This document shows, piece after piece, positions 1-7,434 of a DNA stretch of 19,386 nucleotides. How positions within the stretch are numbered: the stretch's first letter is position 1; every line of letters begins with the position of its first letter. The position numbers were made by a program, and so were the translations under genes. A model generated the notes under the pieces. That model had not been told where the DNA came from. It did not search any database and saw only the letters and a program-made list of their open reading frames with translations. Source of the DNA: Mariprofundus sp. (GTDB taxonomy: Bacteria; Pseudomonadota; Zetaproteobacteria; Mariprofundales; Mariprofundaceae); the NCBI GenBank assembly GCA_015485035.1, contig WFUI01000266.1:1-19386 (forward strand), given 5' to 3'.

Positions 1-693
1 GGCTGCAATTTCCAGAACACGACGGGCCTGCTGTTGCCCCCGGATATCAGCCATGTCCGGCATGGGTACAGGTGTTGAATCCACCATGATGGATGGCTCT
101 GTTACATTCAGTGGCTTACTGCCATCAATATGTCGGGCGACTGCCAGCAGATGTCTGGCTGAAAATATATTCAACCCCCGGACGGCTGCGGCTTCGGCTG
201 CATTTTCTTCAGCTACGATGACATCACGGTACCCCTGGCTGCGTGCAAACAGAACCAGTGGCAAGACACCATTCACCGCATTCAGACGACCATCCAGTGC
301 CAGTTCACCAATCAGAAAGGGCAGATGATTCTTTGTTTGCTCATTGCTGTTTGCCGATACATGCAATTTTTTGGCATTGTTCTTGTTGAGATCATTTTTA
401 TTGAGATCAAGCTGACCGGACGCCATCAGCAGTCCGATTGCAATGGGCAGGTCGAAATGGGAACCATCCTTGCGTTTATCGGCCGGAGCCAGATTGACAG
501 TGATTCGACGTAGCGGAAATTCAAACCCGGAATTAACAACCGCTGCACGTACCCGGTCGCGCGCCTCACGCACAGCCGCTTCGCCCAGTCCCACCAGCGT
601 CCAGCATGGTAATCCGCGGGACAGATCGACTTCCACATCGACTGCTTCGGCATCGAGGCCGCGCAGGGATGCCGAGCCGAGGCGAGCCAGCAT
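1..693 (-). CDS. comM: ComM/YifB-like Mg-chelatase-family AAA+ protein (N-terminal part)
   Basis: Partial gene: 231 codons are present from the ATG at 693-691, and the reading frame runs out of the window at position 1. The N-terminus (MLARLGSASLRGLDAEAV) and the stretch NLAPADKRKDGSHFDLPIAI are typical of the ComM/YifB family, whose N-terminal S5-like domain precedes an AAA+ Mg-chelatase domain. The last residues visible, DIRGQQQARRVLEIAA, are the entrance to that AAA+ domain; Walker A lies outside. In naturally transforming bacteria ComM is a hexameric helicase that promotes branch migration of incoming DNA. The start overlaps the ubiK stop by one base (TAATG), so the two are probably translationally coupled. 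An unusual Asn/Lys-rich insertion sits at about residues 96-126, where the family is usually shorter. Family assignment is sure; a role in competence is by homology. Confidence 0.93.
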   Translation of the reverse strand, partial: MLARLGSASLRGLDAEAVDVEVDLSRGLPCWTLVGLGEAAVREARDRVRAAVVNSGFEFPLRRITVNLAPADKRKDGSHFDLPIAIGLLMASGQLDLNKNDLNKNNAKKLHVSANSNEQTKNHLPFLIGELALDGRLNAVNGVLPLVLFARSQGYRDVIVAEENAAEAAAVRGLNIFSARHLLAVARHIDGSKPLNVTEPSIMVDSTPVPMPDMADIRGQQQARRVLEIAA

Positions 694-950
694 TATTTCG
701 AAAGGTTTTTCAATTGGGCTTCCAGCTCTGCTATCCGGGCTTCCAGTGCGGCCAATTCATCCCGGGCTTTGCTTAGTAACGCTTCCTGTACCTGCATGCG
801 TTCATGGGTGACCACATCAAACTGGGATAACGCACCTTCGACAATGCTGCGTACCTGTGTTTCAGCACCTTGTTTCAAGCCACCCAGCATGCGTATGCCG
901 CCGGCAATTTTTTCTGCAATATCATCCATGGGTTGATTGCTATTGGTCAT
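693..950 (-). CDS. ubiK: UbiK/YqiC-type accessory factor of ubiquinone biosynthesis (BMFP family)
   Basis: An 85-residue protein with the hallmark layout of the BMFP/YqiC family: an amphipathic N-terminal half (IAEKIAGGIRMLGGLKQG) and a C-terminal coiled coil of heptad Leu/Ala/Glu residues (about 50-83, LAALEARIAELEAQLKNL). In Enterobacteria UbiK supports aerobic ubiquinone assembly with UbiJ and forms trimers that bind membranes. A Shine-Dalgarno GGAGAA lies about 5 bases before the ATG. It is followed by comM with a one-base overlap and preceded by a lipoprotein gene 36 bp away. UbiX, another ubiquinone-pathway gene, is two genes upstream, which supports the assignment. Confidence 0.87.
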   Translation of the reverse strand: MTNSNQPMDDIAEKIAGGIRMLGGLKQGAETQVRSIVEGALSQFDVVTHERMQVQEALLSKARDELAALEARIAELEAQLKNLSK

Positions 951-986
951 TTTGTTTCTCCGGTTTCAAGATATTTTATTTCGGCG

Positions 987-1586
987 CTAATTGATTTTCC
1001 CTTTCAAATAGGCCATTTGTCCTGAAGGCATTTTTACTTTCAGCCAGCCTTTGTTGCCTGTTTTCACTGCTGCGAGCCTGGCACCGGGTCGAAACCATCC
1101 GAGTCGTTTTGAAAGGACGGTTGGTTTGGCACGCAGATTATGAAATCGGGATTTTTGAATATTTGCACCTTTGGGTAGTTTTTTCAGTTCGGCATGAATC
1201 ATTTGCACAATCACGCGTTCAACTGATTCCTCCCTGGTTGTGGCTTTTACCCGGACATGCGCAGTGGTTAAACGTTCTGTCTGTTTTGTCAGGGTGATTT
1301 CGCCATCGAGTTTGTTGTTATTGAAGGCGATCCCGTAACCGCCTTCCTCCTGGATTTCCAGTAAATCAATATTCAACTGCATTTTCTGCAGTGCTTTCTG
1401 GGTTGCAGCGAGCGTCATACGCATGCTGTAGGGAAAGCTTTCCTCTTCGCCGGAAAACTCGTCAGCCACGACGCCATACAAAGCCCCGGGAATGGCCGCA
1501 ACAACAGCTAATGAAGCGCATCCGGACAGGCAAAGAGAAAACAGGGCAATGCAGGGATATGTATAACGATGATTCAGCCACCCCAT
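987..1586 (-). CDS. Lipoprotein with DUF3568-like region and C-terminal SH3-like domain
   Basis: A 199-residue predicted lipoprotein. Residues about 10-23 form a hydrophobic signal ending in a clear lipobox (LSGC, Cys at about 23). The middle (about 50-150) resembles the DUF3568 type of small Gram-negative lipoproteins: a YSMRMTLAATQKAL helix followed by beta-rich sequence. The last 50 residues (RAKPTVLSKRLGWFRPGARL, then GWLKVKMPSG and a terminal YLKG) read like a bacterial SH3 domain, which often binds cell wall. The start is supported by GAGG seven bases before the ATG. It overlaps the 3' end of ubiX by 13 bases. Specific function is unknown; periplasmic or outer-membrane placement is inferred from the lipobox. 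Confidence 0.8.
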   Translation of the reverse strand: MGWLNHRYTYPCIALFSLCLSGCASLAVVAAIPGALYGVVADEFSGEEESFPYSMRMTLAATQKALQKMQLNIDLLEIQEEGGYGIAFNNNKLDGEITLTKQTERLTTAHVRVKATTREESVERVIVQMIHAELKKLPKGANIQKSRFHNLRAKPTVLSKRLGWFRPGARLAAVKTGNKGWLKVKMPSGQMAYLKGKIN

Positions 1587-2227
1587 TTTTGAGCCTCGGG
1601 ATTGGGAAAGTCAAGGTGATCAAGTACACGGTTAACCAGGAAATCAATAATCTCGTCCAGTGTCCGGGGTCTGTGATAAAAACCGGGCATGGCAGGAATG
1701 ATATGTGCCCCGAGACGCGACAGTTTGAGCATATTTTCGAGATGGATAGTCGAGAGAGGTGTTTCTCTGGGGACGAGAATTAATTGCCGTCGTTCTTTCA
1801 ACATCACATCAGCTGCTCTTTCAATCAGGTTGTCTGAAGCACCGCTTGAAATGCGGGCCAGCGTGCCCATGGAACAGGGGATGACCACCATTTTTTTGAT
1901 ACCGGCCGAGCCGGAAGCTGCAGGCGAAAACCAGTCATCAAGGGCATAGCAGCGCATCAGTTCATCAGAAATATTCAGGTGTTCCGACAGTGCAGGCGTC
2001 AATGATGTTGTATCAGGCAGGGCAAGGCCTGATTCCTGTTTCAACACAACCCGGGCAGCATCGGATAACAGGATATGCTGAAAGATGCCGGCTGTTGCCA
2101 GTCGCTGAATCAGGCGCAGGCCGTATGCTGCTCCTGAAGCGCCCGTTAATGCGACAATCACTGATTCGGTTCCTGTTTGATTCGTCAACGTGTTACTATC
2201 TCCCTGAATAAATCTGTTATTCATCAC
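1574..2227 (-). CDS. ubiX: UbiX flavin prenyltransferase
   Basis: UbiX joins a dimethylallyl group to FMN to make prenylated FMN, the cofactor of the decarboxylase UbiD in ubiquinone synthesis. The glycine-rich flavin motif (VALTGASGAAYGLRLIQRL), the central VVIPCSMGTLARISSG and the C-terminal region RETPLSTIHLENMLKLSRLG, with PAMPGFYHRP following, are all characteristic. The longest frame gives 217 residues, about 20 more than usual at the N-terminus. The ATG at 2227 has no visible Shine-Dalgarno, whereas a TTG at 2188-2186 is preceded by GGGAGA at a usable distance. The true start may therefore be the TTG (204 residues) or a later GTG just before the flavin motif. It follows lptB after a 44-bp gap. 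Confidence 0.93.
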   Translation of the reverse strand: MMNNRFIQGDSNTLTNQTGTESVIVALTGASGAAYGLRLIQRLATAGIFQHILLSDAARVVLKQESGLALPDTTSLTPALSEHLNISDELMRCYALDDWFSPAASGSAGIKKMVVIPCSMGTLARISSGASDNLIERAADVMLKERRQLILVPRETPLSTIHLENMLKLSRLGAHIIPAMPGFYHRPRTLDEIIDFLVNRVLDHLDFPNPEAQKWGG

Positions 2228-2271
2228 ATAATATTGCCATTTTTTCCGCTACGAGGCAAAAAAACACCGTG

Positions 2272-3000
2272 TTACATTGAAAAACTTTCACCCAGATACA
2301 GGCGGCGAGCATCAGGGTGATTGATGATTTCACTGGCATTTCCCTGAACAAGAATTCTGCCTTCGTTCATCAGATATGCCTGATCACAAATAGACAGGGT
2401 ATCGCGTACATTATGATCGGTAATAAGAATGCCGATGTCCTTACTGCGCAACTCGGATATAATCGTCTGGATATCTTCAACGGCGATCGGGTCAACACCG
2501 GCAAACGGCTCATCCAGCAATAAAAACTTTGGTTTGGTGACCAGGGCGCGTGCGATTTCAGTACGTCGGCGTTGTCCGCCGGACAACGTGAATGCTTTCT
2601 GGTGTTGCACGCCTTCAATACCCAGGTCTATCAGCAGGGATTCCAGTTCTTCCTCAATCTGGATATCGGGCATATCCAGCGTTTCAAAAATTGCCAGCAG
2701 GTTATCCCTGACTGTCAGTTTACGAAAAATACTGGCTTCCTGCGGTAAATAGCCAATACCTTTACGGGCACGTAAATACATGGGCAGATGAGTAATATCC
2801 TGTCCATCAAGACTGACACTGCCGCCATCTGCCTGAACCAGACCGCAGACCATGTAAAAACTGGTGGTTTTGCCTGCCCCGTTCGGCCCCAGCAGGCCGA
2901 TACACTGGCCGGAGTGGACATCAATATCGACATCCATGACCACCTGCTTGGTGCGATAGCTCTTGCATAAAGCTCTGGCTGAAAGGTGATGGGAAGTCAT
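2272..3000 (-). CDS. lptB: LptB, ATPase of the LPS export ABC transporter
   Basis: Cytoplasmic ATPase that powers extraction of lipopolysaccharide by LptB2FG and its transfer along the LptC-LptA-LptD bridge. All ABC motifs are present in 242 residues: Walker A GPNGAGKTT (38-46), Q-loop at about 87, signature LSGGQ (139-143), Walker B LLLDEP (160-165), D-loop, and H-loop His196. Length and the C-terminal YLGESF match LptB rather than amino-acid transporter ATPases (the close LivF/LivG-like relatives). The ATG overlaps the lptA stop as ATGA. In many Proteobacteria rpoN follows lptB; here ubiX follows instead. Confidence 0.97.
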   Translation of the reverse strand: MTSHHLSARALCKSYRTKQVVMDVDIDVHSGQCIGLLGPNGAGKTTSFYMVCGLVQADGGSVSLDGQDITHLPMYLRARKGIGYLPQEASIFRKLTVRDNLLAIFETLDMPDIQIEEELESLLIDLGIEGVQHQKAFTLSGGQRRRTEIARALVTKPKFLLLDEPFAGVDPIAVEDIQTIISELRSKDIGILITDHNVRDTLSICDQAYLMNEGRILVQGNASEIINHPDARRLYLGESFSM

Positions 3001-3494
3001 TTCTTCTTATCCGCAGCAGGCCGGATACCGCTACCTGATCCTGCCGATTCAATGGTCATATGTGTTCTGCCACCTTTGACCGGGGTCACTACAGTCTGAT
3101 CACTGTTCATATTGTGAACGATGCGGTCACCTTCAATATGGCTGCCGTCCTGTTTCAGTATAGCATTACCCATCAGTGTGACCGTACCCTTGCCCTGATT
3201 GAATACCGCGTTGTCGGACGTTCCTTTTACTTTTCCATTCCGGAGTCTGATATGACCAAATGCTTCGGCGCGGTCGAGATCCTTATCCGTATAATAGGCG
3301 ACCAGACGATCACAATACAGTTCAAAATCATCCCGTGTCAAATGGACATTTTGGGTAAAAATGGCCTGATTCTTTTTATGATAAATGGTCATTTTTCCGG
3401 CTTCTATTTTCACGGCTCCGGCCCATAACTGGCTGGGCAGCAGAGCAATGATCAGCATAAAGATGACTGACAACAGATTACGCTGGATGGTCAT
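2997..3494 (-). CDS. lptA: LptA, periplasmic LPS-bridge protein
   Basis: A 165-residue secreted protein with a signal peptide (about 1-25, cleavage after LPSQLWA) and an OstA/LptA beta-jellyroll domain from about 28 to 140. It shows the usual alternation of Asp/Gly turns and short strands (AIFTQNVHLTRDDFELYCDR; GTVTLMGNAILKQDGSHIEG). LptA polymerises into the periplasmic bridge that carries LPS from LptC to LptD. The last 25 residues are a Gly/Ser and Lys tail. It overlaps lptC upstream and lptB downstream by four bases each (ATGA), so translation is tightly coupled across lptC-lptA-lptB. Confidence 0.94.
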   Translation of the reverse strand: MTIQRNLLSVIFMLIIALLPSQLWAGAVKIEAGKMTIYHKKNQAIFTQNVHLTRDDFELYCDRLVAYYTDKDLDRAEAFGHIRLRNGKVKGTSDNAVFNQGKGTVTLMGNAILKQDGSHIEGDRIVHNMNSDQTVVTPVKGGRTHMTIESAGSGSGIRPAADKKK

Positions 3495-4069
3495 TGTAAT
3501 AATACTCCTTGCCAGTTGGGGTCTGAATCTTCGATCCAGATACCATCTTCCACATCAATCTTTTCAGTTGCCCGGTGCAAGCGCATATTTTTGCCGCGGG
3601 CTCTGATGCTTTCACCCTGTACGCGGAATTTACCGGGCACATGAATTTCATCTTCGGCGCTGGCGTAAATCATCATCTCAGTCTGCATGGTCCAGGTATC
3701 ATAATGTACCACAACATGATCCTTGAAACGTACATTGCGTTGCAGGGGCTCAAACCATGCCTGGTCACTTGCAATATTGATGTCCTTTCCACCTTCAGTA
3801 TAGAGCACAAGAACCGGATTGATCAGGTGCATTTTTCCATCGAGTTGCTGGTTGGCTTCCCGGGCACGCAATTGCCATGTGATCTTCCCGTCTTTTCGTT
3901 CAACAACAATCGGGCTTTCGACCCGGGTTTTCGATTCTTCCGCATCAGTCCCGCTCGAAGTAATTTCTTTCGGCCCGCTCATACGCATCAGAACAATCGC
4001 CAGTACGATACTGGCTACCGATACGATCAAACTGGTCCATTTCAGGCTGCGCCATATTTTTTTTTTCAT
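3491..4069 (-). CDS. lptC: LptC, inner-membrane LPS-bridge protein
   Basis: A 192-residue protein with one N-terminal membrane anchor (about 12-30, SLIVSVASIVLAIVLMRM) and a periplasmic LptC/OstA-like beta domain (about 48-185). LptC receives LPS from LptB2FG and passes it to LptA. Order and overlap with lptA (ATGA) are canonical. The start is odd: only one base separates the ATG from the end of a terminal inverted repeat at 4071, and no Shine-Dalgarno precedes it. An open frame inside that element ends in TGATG, with its stop overlapping the lptC ATG, so lptC is probably translated by re-initiation. See the mobile_element entry and findings. Confidence 0.92.
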   Translation of the reverse strand: MKKKIWRSLKWTSLIVSVASIVLAIVLMRMSGPKEITSSGTDAEESKTRVESPIVVERKDGKITWQLRAREANQQLDGKMHLINPVLVLYTEGGKDINIASDQAWFEPLQRNVRFKDHVVVHYDTWTMQTEMMIYASAEDEIHVPGKFRVQGESIRARGKNMRLHRATEKIDVEDGIWIEDSDPNWQGVLLQ

Positions 4070-4263
4070 CAGGGCCTGTTAACACTGATTCTGACTGTAT
4101 CGAAATAGCTATTTTTGTTGCACTGCAAGGCATTTCGAGCGCTGTATGCTGAATGCATATCAGCGAGAAATAACGACGCAGCGTGCAAAAATGGCATTTC
4201 CCACAGGGCTGTACCCCAAATGAGGCCATTCATCGTTGTTCGTCGTTCTTTTGGATTCACCAA
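4069..4263 (-). CDS. Short frame inside the MITE-like element, ending on the lptC start
   Basis: A 64-codon open frame filling most of the element's length on the strand of the host operon. It begins at TTG 4263 (or GTG 4260), with AAGGAG at 4275-4270, six bases before the TTG. Its TGA (4071-4069) shares the A of the lptC ATG (TGATG), a classic re-initiation arrangement. The translation (including NGLIWGTALWEMPFLHAA) looks like the short hypothetical proteins predicted in dispersed repeats and shows no domain. It is probably not a functional protein; the act of translating it may deliver ribosomes to lptC. That is inference from layout only. Confidence 0.35.
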   Translation of the reverse strand: MVNPKERRTTMNGLIWGTALWEMPFLHAASLFLADMHSAYSARNALQCNKNSYFDTVRISVNRP

Positions 4264-4338
4264 ACTTCACTCCTTGCGCCTTGACTGGCCACATTTGGGG
4301 CAGCAGCGATTCAATCAGAATCAGTGTTAGCAGGCCCT
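4071..4338. mobile_element. MITE-like element between kdsC and lptC (268 bp)
   Basis: The segment is bounded by terminal inverted repeats at 4071-4097 and 4312-4338 that match at 25 of 27 positions (outer bases AGGGCCTG, then TAACACTGATTCTGA). It has no transposase. Inside are a perfect palindrome AAATAGCTATTT (4103-4114) and an imperfect hairpin (4140-4165, arms CGCTG and CAGCG). No clear target-site duplication is visible. It sits 11 bp after the kdsC stop and 1 bp before the lptC start, splitting an operon whose genes are normally close or overlapping. The parent transposon family was not identified. Confidence 0.78.
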
Positions 4339-4349
4339 AATAATGGTGT

Positions 4350-4952
4350 TTACAGGTTCCAGCCGCATGCAGCGGGGGATGTGTGATAACGGGACTGAAT
4401 CACTTCATTCCAAGCACCTGTCGCCAGAATCAAACCTTCCGCCGCTTGCCGGATAGCACCGTGCCCACCGGCAGCATCTGAAATCCAGTCGGCATGGGAA
4501 CAAACGGCCTGATGTGCATCGGCAGGGGCCAGACTCAGGCCGCATTGATACATAGGTGGCAGATCAAGCACATCGTCGCCCATCATGGCGCAATATTCGG
4601 CTTTGATGCCGGATTGTTGTTCCAGAGCAGACAGGCCTTCTGCCTTGTTCAGGCATCCCTGAATGACAAATTCGATACCCAGGTCCTGCGCACGGGCAGT
4701 CACAACTCTGGATGATCGACCGGTAATGATAGCGACACAGATGCCGGCACGTTGTAATAACTTGATACCATGGCCATCGCGGACATTAAAGGCTTTCCAT
4801 TCATCGCCGTGCTGATCCATGATGATAGAGCCGCCGGTCATAACCCCATCGACATCCAGAATGAGCATGCGGATATGGCGTGCCTTGTCGAAGGGGAAAT
4901 CAAACCCGGTTTTCTGTTCCGGATTTTTCAGCTCCGTTGTTTTCTGATTCAT
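4350..4952 (-). CDS. kdsC: KdsC, Kdo-8-phosphate phosphatase
   Basis: HAD-superfamily phosphatase that removes phosphate from 3-deoxy-D-manno-octulosonate 8-phosphate to give Kdo. The nucleophile motif LILDVDGVMTGG has Asp33 and Asp35. VRDGHGIKLLQRAGICVAII, followed by TGRSS, is highly typical of KdsC, as are the later CAMMGDDVLDLPPM (metal-binding Asp pair) and SLAPADAHQAV. There is no cap domain, as expected for the tetrameric KdsC family. About 25 N-terminal residues precede the core, slightly longer than average. It overlaps the kdsD stop by four bases (ATGA). The last residues (SPAACGWNL) end 11 bp before the inserted element. Confidence 0.95.
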   Translation of the reverse strand: MNQKTTELKNPEQKTGFDFPFDKARHIRMLILDVDGVMTGGSIIMDQHGDEWKAFNVRDGHGIKLLQRAGICVAIITGRSSRVVTARAQDLGIEFVIQGCLNKAEGLSALEQQSGIKAEYCAMMGDDVLDLPPMYQCGLSLAPADAHQAVCSHADWISDAAGGHGAIRQAAEGLILATGAWNEVIQSRYHTSPAACGWNL

Positions 4953-5935
4953 CGGGTTTCTCCCTGCAGTATATCATGCATATGCACCACGCCGATCGCC
5001 TGCTGGTCGCTATCGCACACGAATAACACCATGATCTTCCTTGTTTCCATGCAGTGCAAGGCTTCACTGGCCAGTCTGTTGGCCGTGATGGTCGCCGGTT
5101 CAGGGTGCATCTGCATGCGCACTGGCGCTTCAATATCAAGGTCACCGGCCTCGAGAATACGACGCAGATCGCCATCGGTCAGACAGCCGATCAGTTTACC
5201 TGCCTCGGTAACGCCGGTAGCACCGAGCCTGTGGCTGCTCATGACCATGATCGCTTCACGCAAACTGGCGTCTGCTGTCACCAGAGGCAATTCATCGCCA
5301 CTGTGCATGACATCGGCCACGCGCAGTAATTTGCGTCCAAGGCTGCCGGCCGGGTGTACACGGGCAAAATCTTCTTCCCTGAAACCACGTTGTTTGAGTA
5401 CCACGACAGCCAGTGCATCACCAAGCGCCAGGGTGGCTGTCGTCGAAGCGGTGGGTGCCAGGTTCAGGGGGCAGGCTTCCTTGTCGACAGGAATATGAAG
5501 TACCGTATCGGCATAACGGGCCAGTGTAGATGCGGTGTTGCCGGTAATGGCAATGACTTTTGCACCACGGCGACGGATTTCAGGAAGCAGGCCGCACACC
5601 TCGGCTGTTTCTCCACTGTGTGAGAGAGCAAGTACGGCATCATGTCCGGTAATCATACCCAGGTCACCGTGCTGAGCTTCAGCGGCGTGCACAAAAAATG
5701 CCGGTGTGCCGGTGGATGCGAAGGTAGCGGCAATCTTTTTGGCGATAATGCCGGATTTACCCATACCAACCACCACCAGCCGGCCATCCAGTGCGAGGAT
5801 TGTTTCTATGGCCTGAATAAATTCAGTTCCCAGCACATCATGTTGAGCTTTGATGGCAGCGATTTCAAGATCCAGTACCCGGTGCGCTTTATCCAGCCAT
5901 GATTGTTGTTGTATTGTGATTGTCGACTGCGTCAT
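4949..5935 (-). CDS. kdsD: KdsD, arabinose-5-phosphate isomerase
   Basis: Converts ribulose 5-phosphate to arabinose 5-phosphate, the first committed step of Kdo synthesis. The 328 residues contain an N-terminal SIS sugar-isomerase domain (about 40-175, with GMGKSGIIAKKIAATFASTG and HAAEAQHGDLGMI) and a C-terminal pair of CBS domains (about 208-325). This is the KdsD/KpsF architecture. It lies 21 bp after the M23 peptidase gene and overlaps kdsC. No strong Shine-Dalgarno is seen before the ATG, which suggests coupling to the upstream gene. Placement with kdsC and lpt genes favours KdsD over the capsule paralogue KpsF. Confidence 0.96.
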   Translation of the reverse strand: MTQSTITIQQQSWLDKAHRVLDLEIAAIKAQHDVLGTEFIQAIETILALDGRLVVVGMGKSGIIAKKIAATFASTGTPAFFVHAAEAQHGDLGMITGHDAVLALSHSGETAEVCGLLPEIRRRGAKVIAITGNTASTLARYADTVLHIPVDKEACPLNLAPTASTTATLALGDALAVVVLKQRGFREEDFARVHPAGSLGRKLLRVADVMHSGDELPLVTADASLREAIMVMSSHRLGATGVTEAGKLIGCLTDGDLRRILEAGDLDIEAPVRMQMHPEPATITANRLASEALHCMETRKIMVLFVCDSDQQAIGVVHMHDILQGETR

Positions 5936-5956
5936 ATCAGGAGACTGGCATGCATA

Positions 5957-7297
5957 TCAGCTCCAGACCAGTCCGGTCTGTTGTTGCTTCAATTGACCCA
6001 GAAGCGGAGCGGTTTGCTGCAAGAAGCGGGGCAGTTCCGATTTGGCAACAGGTTTGGCTGGCGGGTGTTTCACTGTCAGCGGATTTACAGCACGACCACG
6101 TGAACGGAACTCAAAATGCAGGTGTGGTCCCGTGGCCAGACCGGACATGCCGACATAACCGATAATCTGCCCCTGTTTGACATGCATGCCTTTTTTAATG
6201 CCCCGTGCATAACGGCGCATATGTGCATACGCAGTCGAGTGCTGGCGATTATTGTGCCGGATCAGAATAAAACGGCCATAACCGCCTTTCCAGCCCTTGA
6301 AAGCGATATAGCCATCGCCAATAGCACGGATGGGGGTGCCACTGGGGGCAGCATAATCGACACCGCGATGGGCGCGTGTATAACCGAGAATCGGATGTTT
6401 ACGTTTGAGGTGGAAGCGGGACGATATACGTGAAAATTTAACCGGTGCTTTCAGGTATGCCTTGCGCATGCTTTTTCCATCCGGCGTGAAATAACTGACC
6501 TTGCCATCAGCCTGTTCATAACGGACGGCCTGATATGTTTTGCCCTGATTGACAAATTGCGCTGCCAGGATATTACTCTCAAGCGTCTTCCCGTTATCGT
6601 CATAGCGTTCTTCATAGATGACCTTGAACGTATCGCCACTGCGCATGTCCCTGGCAAAATCAATGTCCCAGGCAAAAATATCGACCAGATTCATGGTGGT
6701 GCGCTGATCCATGCCGGCGCGTTCAGCAGCACCGAACAGGCTGCCTTCAATCGTGCCTGAGGAGATACGCTGACGGCTGTATATCTTGCGGGGTTCAATA
6801 TCGGCCTGCCAGTCTGTTTGACCTTTCTGCCGGTGCAGGTGCAAACGTTTTTCAGCATCCACATTATAGTAAAAATCAATTCCGTTATCCGAATCCACAC
6901 GTTTGAAAATCTGTCCGGCGCGCACATTCTTCAACTGATATTTCTCGTTGGCAGTGGCAACCATACGGTGACTTTCCGATTTGCCAAAGCCCAGACGTTC
7001 CAGTGCGGCAACAGCATGGTCTCCGGAGCGCAGTTGTTCATTGCGTATGCGCAAAGCGGTACTGACAGCCGGGTGCACGGCATTCAGCCATTCTTCATGC
7101 GGCACAGTCATTCTGGCGCGTGCATCCTGGCCTGCACCACCGATGAACAGCAGGATAAACATAAAACCGGCCAGTGCACCGAGCACAGGATACCAACGCG
7201 GAGAGGGGGCTGACAGCTTTGGCAACTTGCGCTTTTTGATACGGCTCAGGCTGGCCGAAAACTTTTCTGAAAAATCATGTTTGAATGCGTTGGACAC
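5957..7297 (-). CDS. M23-family peptidoglycan endopeptidase (MepM/NlpD-like), membrane-anchored
   Basis: A 446-residue envelope protein. A basic cytoplasmic N-terminus is followed by a single membrane segment (about 37-55, GALAGFMFILLFIGG). Next comes an OapA/LysM-like region (about 80-160), a middle domain, then an M23 zinc endopeptidase domain (about 300-405). Its metal ligands are visible: HxxxD at His310/Asp314 and HLH at His392/His394. All catalytic residues look present, so it is likely active on peptide cross-links, as MepM is, rather than a degenerate EnvC/NlpD activator. The start is GTG (7297-7295), supported by AAGGAG six bases upstream; a nearby ATG is out of frame. It is the first gene of the envelope operon. 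Confidence 0.9.
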   Translation of the reverse strand: MSNAFKHDFSEKFSASLSRIKKRKLPKLSAPSPRWYPVLGALAGFMFILLFIGGAGQDARARMTVPHEEWLNAVHPAVSTALRIRNEQLRSGDHAVAALERLGFGKSESHRMVATANEKYQLKNVRAGQIFKRVDSDNGIDFYYNVDAEKRLHLHRQKGQTDWQADIEPRKIYSRQRISSGTIEGSLFGAAERAGMDQRTTMNLVDIFAWDIDFARDMRSGDTFKVIYEERYDDNGKTLESNILAAQFVNQGKTYQAVRYEQADGKVSYFTPDGKSMRKAYLKAPVKFSRISSRFHLKRKHPILGYTRAHRGVDYAAPSGTPIRAIGDGYIAFKGWKGGYGRFILIRHNNRQHSTAYAHMRRYARGIKKGMHVKQGQIIGYVGMSGLATGPHLHFEFRSRGRAVNPLTVKHPPAKPVAKSELPRFLQQTAPLLGQLKQQQTGLVWS

Positions 7298-7319
7298 ATA
7301 TATCTCCTTCCGATTGCCA

Positions 7320-7347
7320 AGCTTAAGTCGGCCTCATTGCTTGTCAA
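7320..7347 (-). promoter_or_regulatory. Possible promoter of the M23-kdsD-kdsC-lpt operon
   Basis: On the minus strand a perfect -35 hexamer TTGACA (7347-7342) is followed after 16 bp by TAAGCT (7325-7320), a weak -10 that matches three of six consensus bases. This places a start about 20 bases before the GTG of the M23 gene. It lies in the 137-bp divergent region shared with yajQ. Only the -35 is convincing. Confidence 0.35.
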
Positions 7348-7350
7348 AGT

Positions 7351-7379
7351 TTGAAACGGCAGAGTTTTGTTTTTGGAAT
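7351..7379 (+). promoter_or_regulatory. Possible yajQ promoter
   Basis: TTGAAA (7351-7356) and TGGAAT (7374-7379) are spaced 17 bp apart, matching the sigma-70 consensus at five and four of six positions. A start would fall about 48 bases before the yajQ ATG. It stands back to back with the candidate promoter of the divergent operon. Confidence 0.33.
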
Positions 7380-7434
7380 GGATGTTCCGGAACAACCGTT
7401 ATATCCTGTGCAGTCAACAGCGAAGGAGTGAACC

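Noticed and set aside
443..811. Plus-strand frame of 122 codons opposite comM and ubiK
   Set aside because: Shadow of two well-supported minus-strand genes; Arg/Ser/Pro-rich composition typical of antisense frames.
3575..4108. Plus-strand frame of 177 codons opposite lptC
   Set aside because: Shadow of lptC; no ribosome site or recognisable family.
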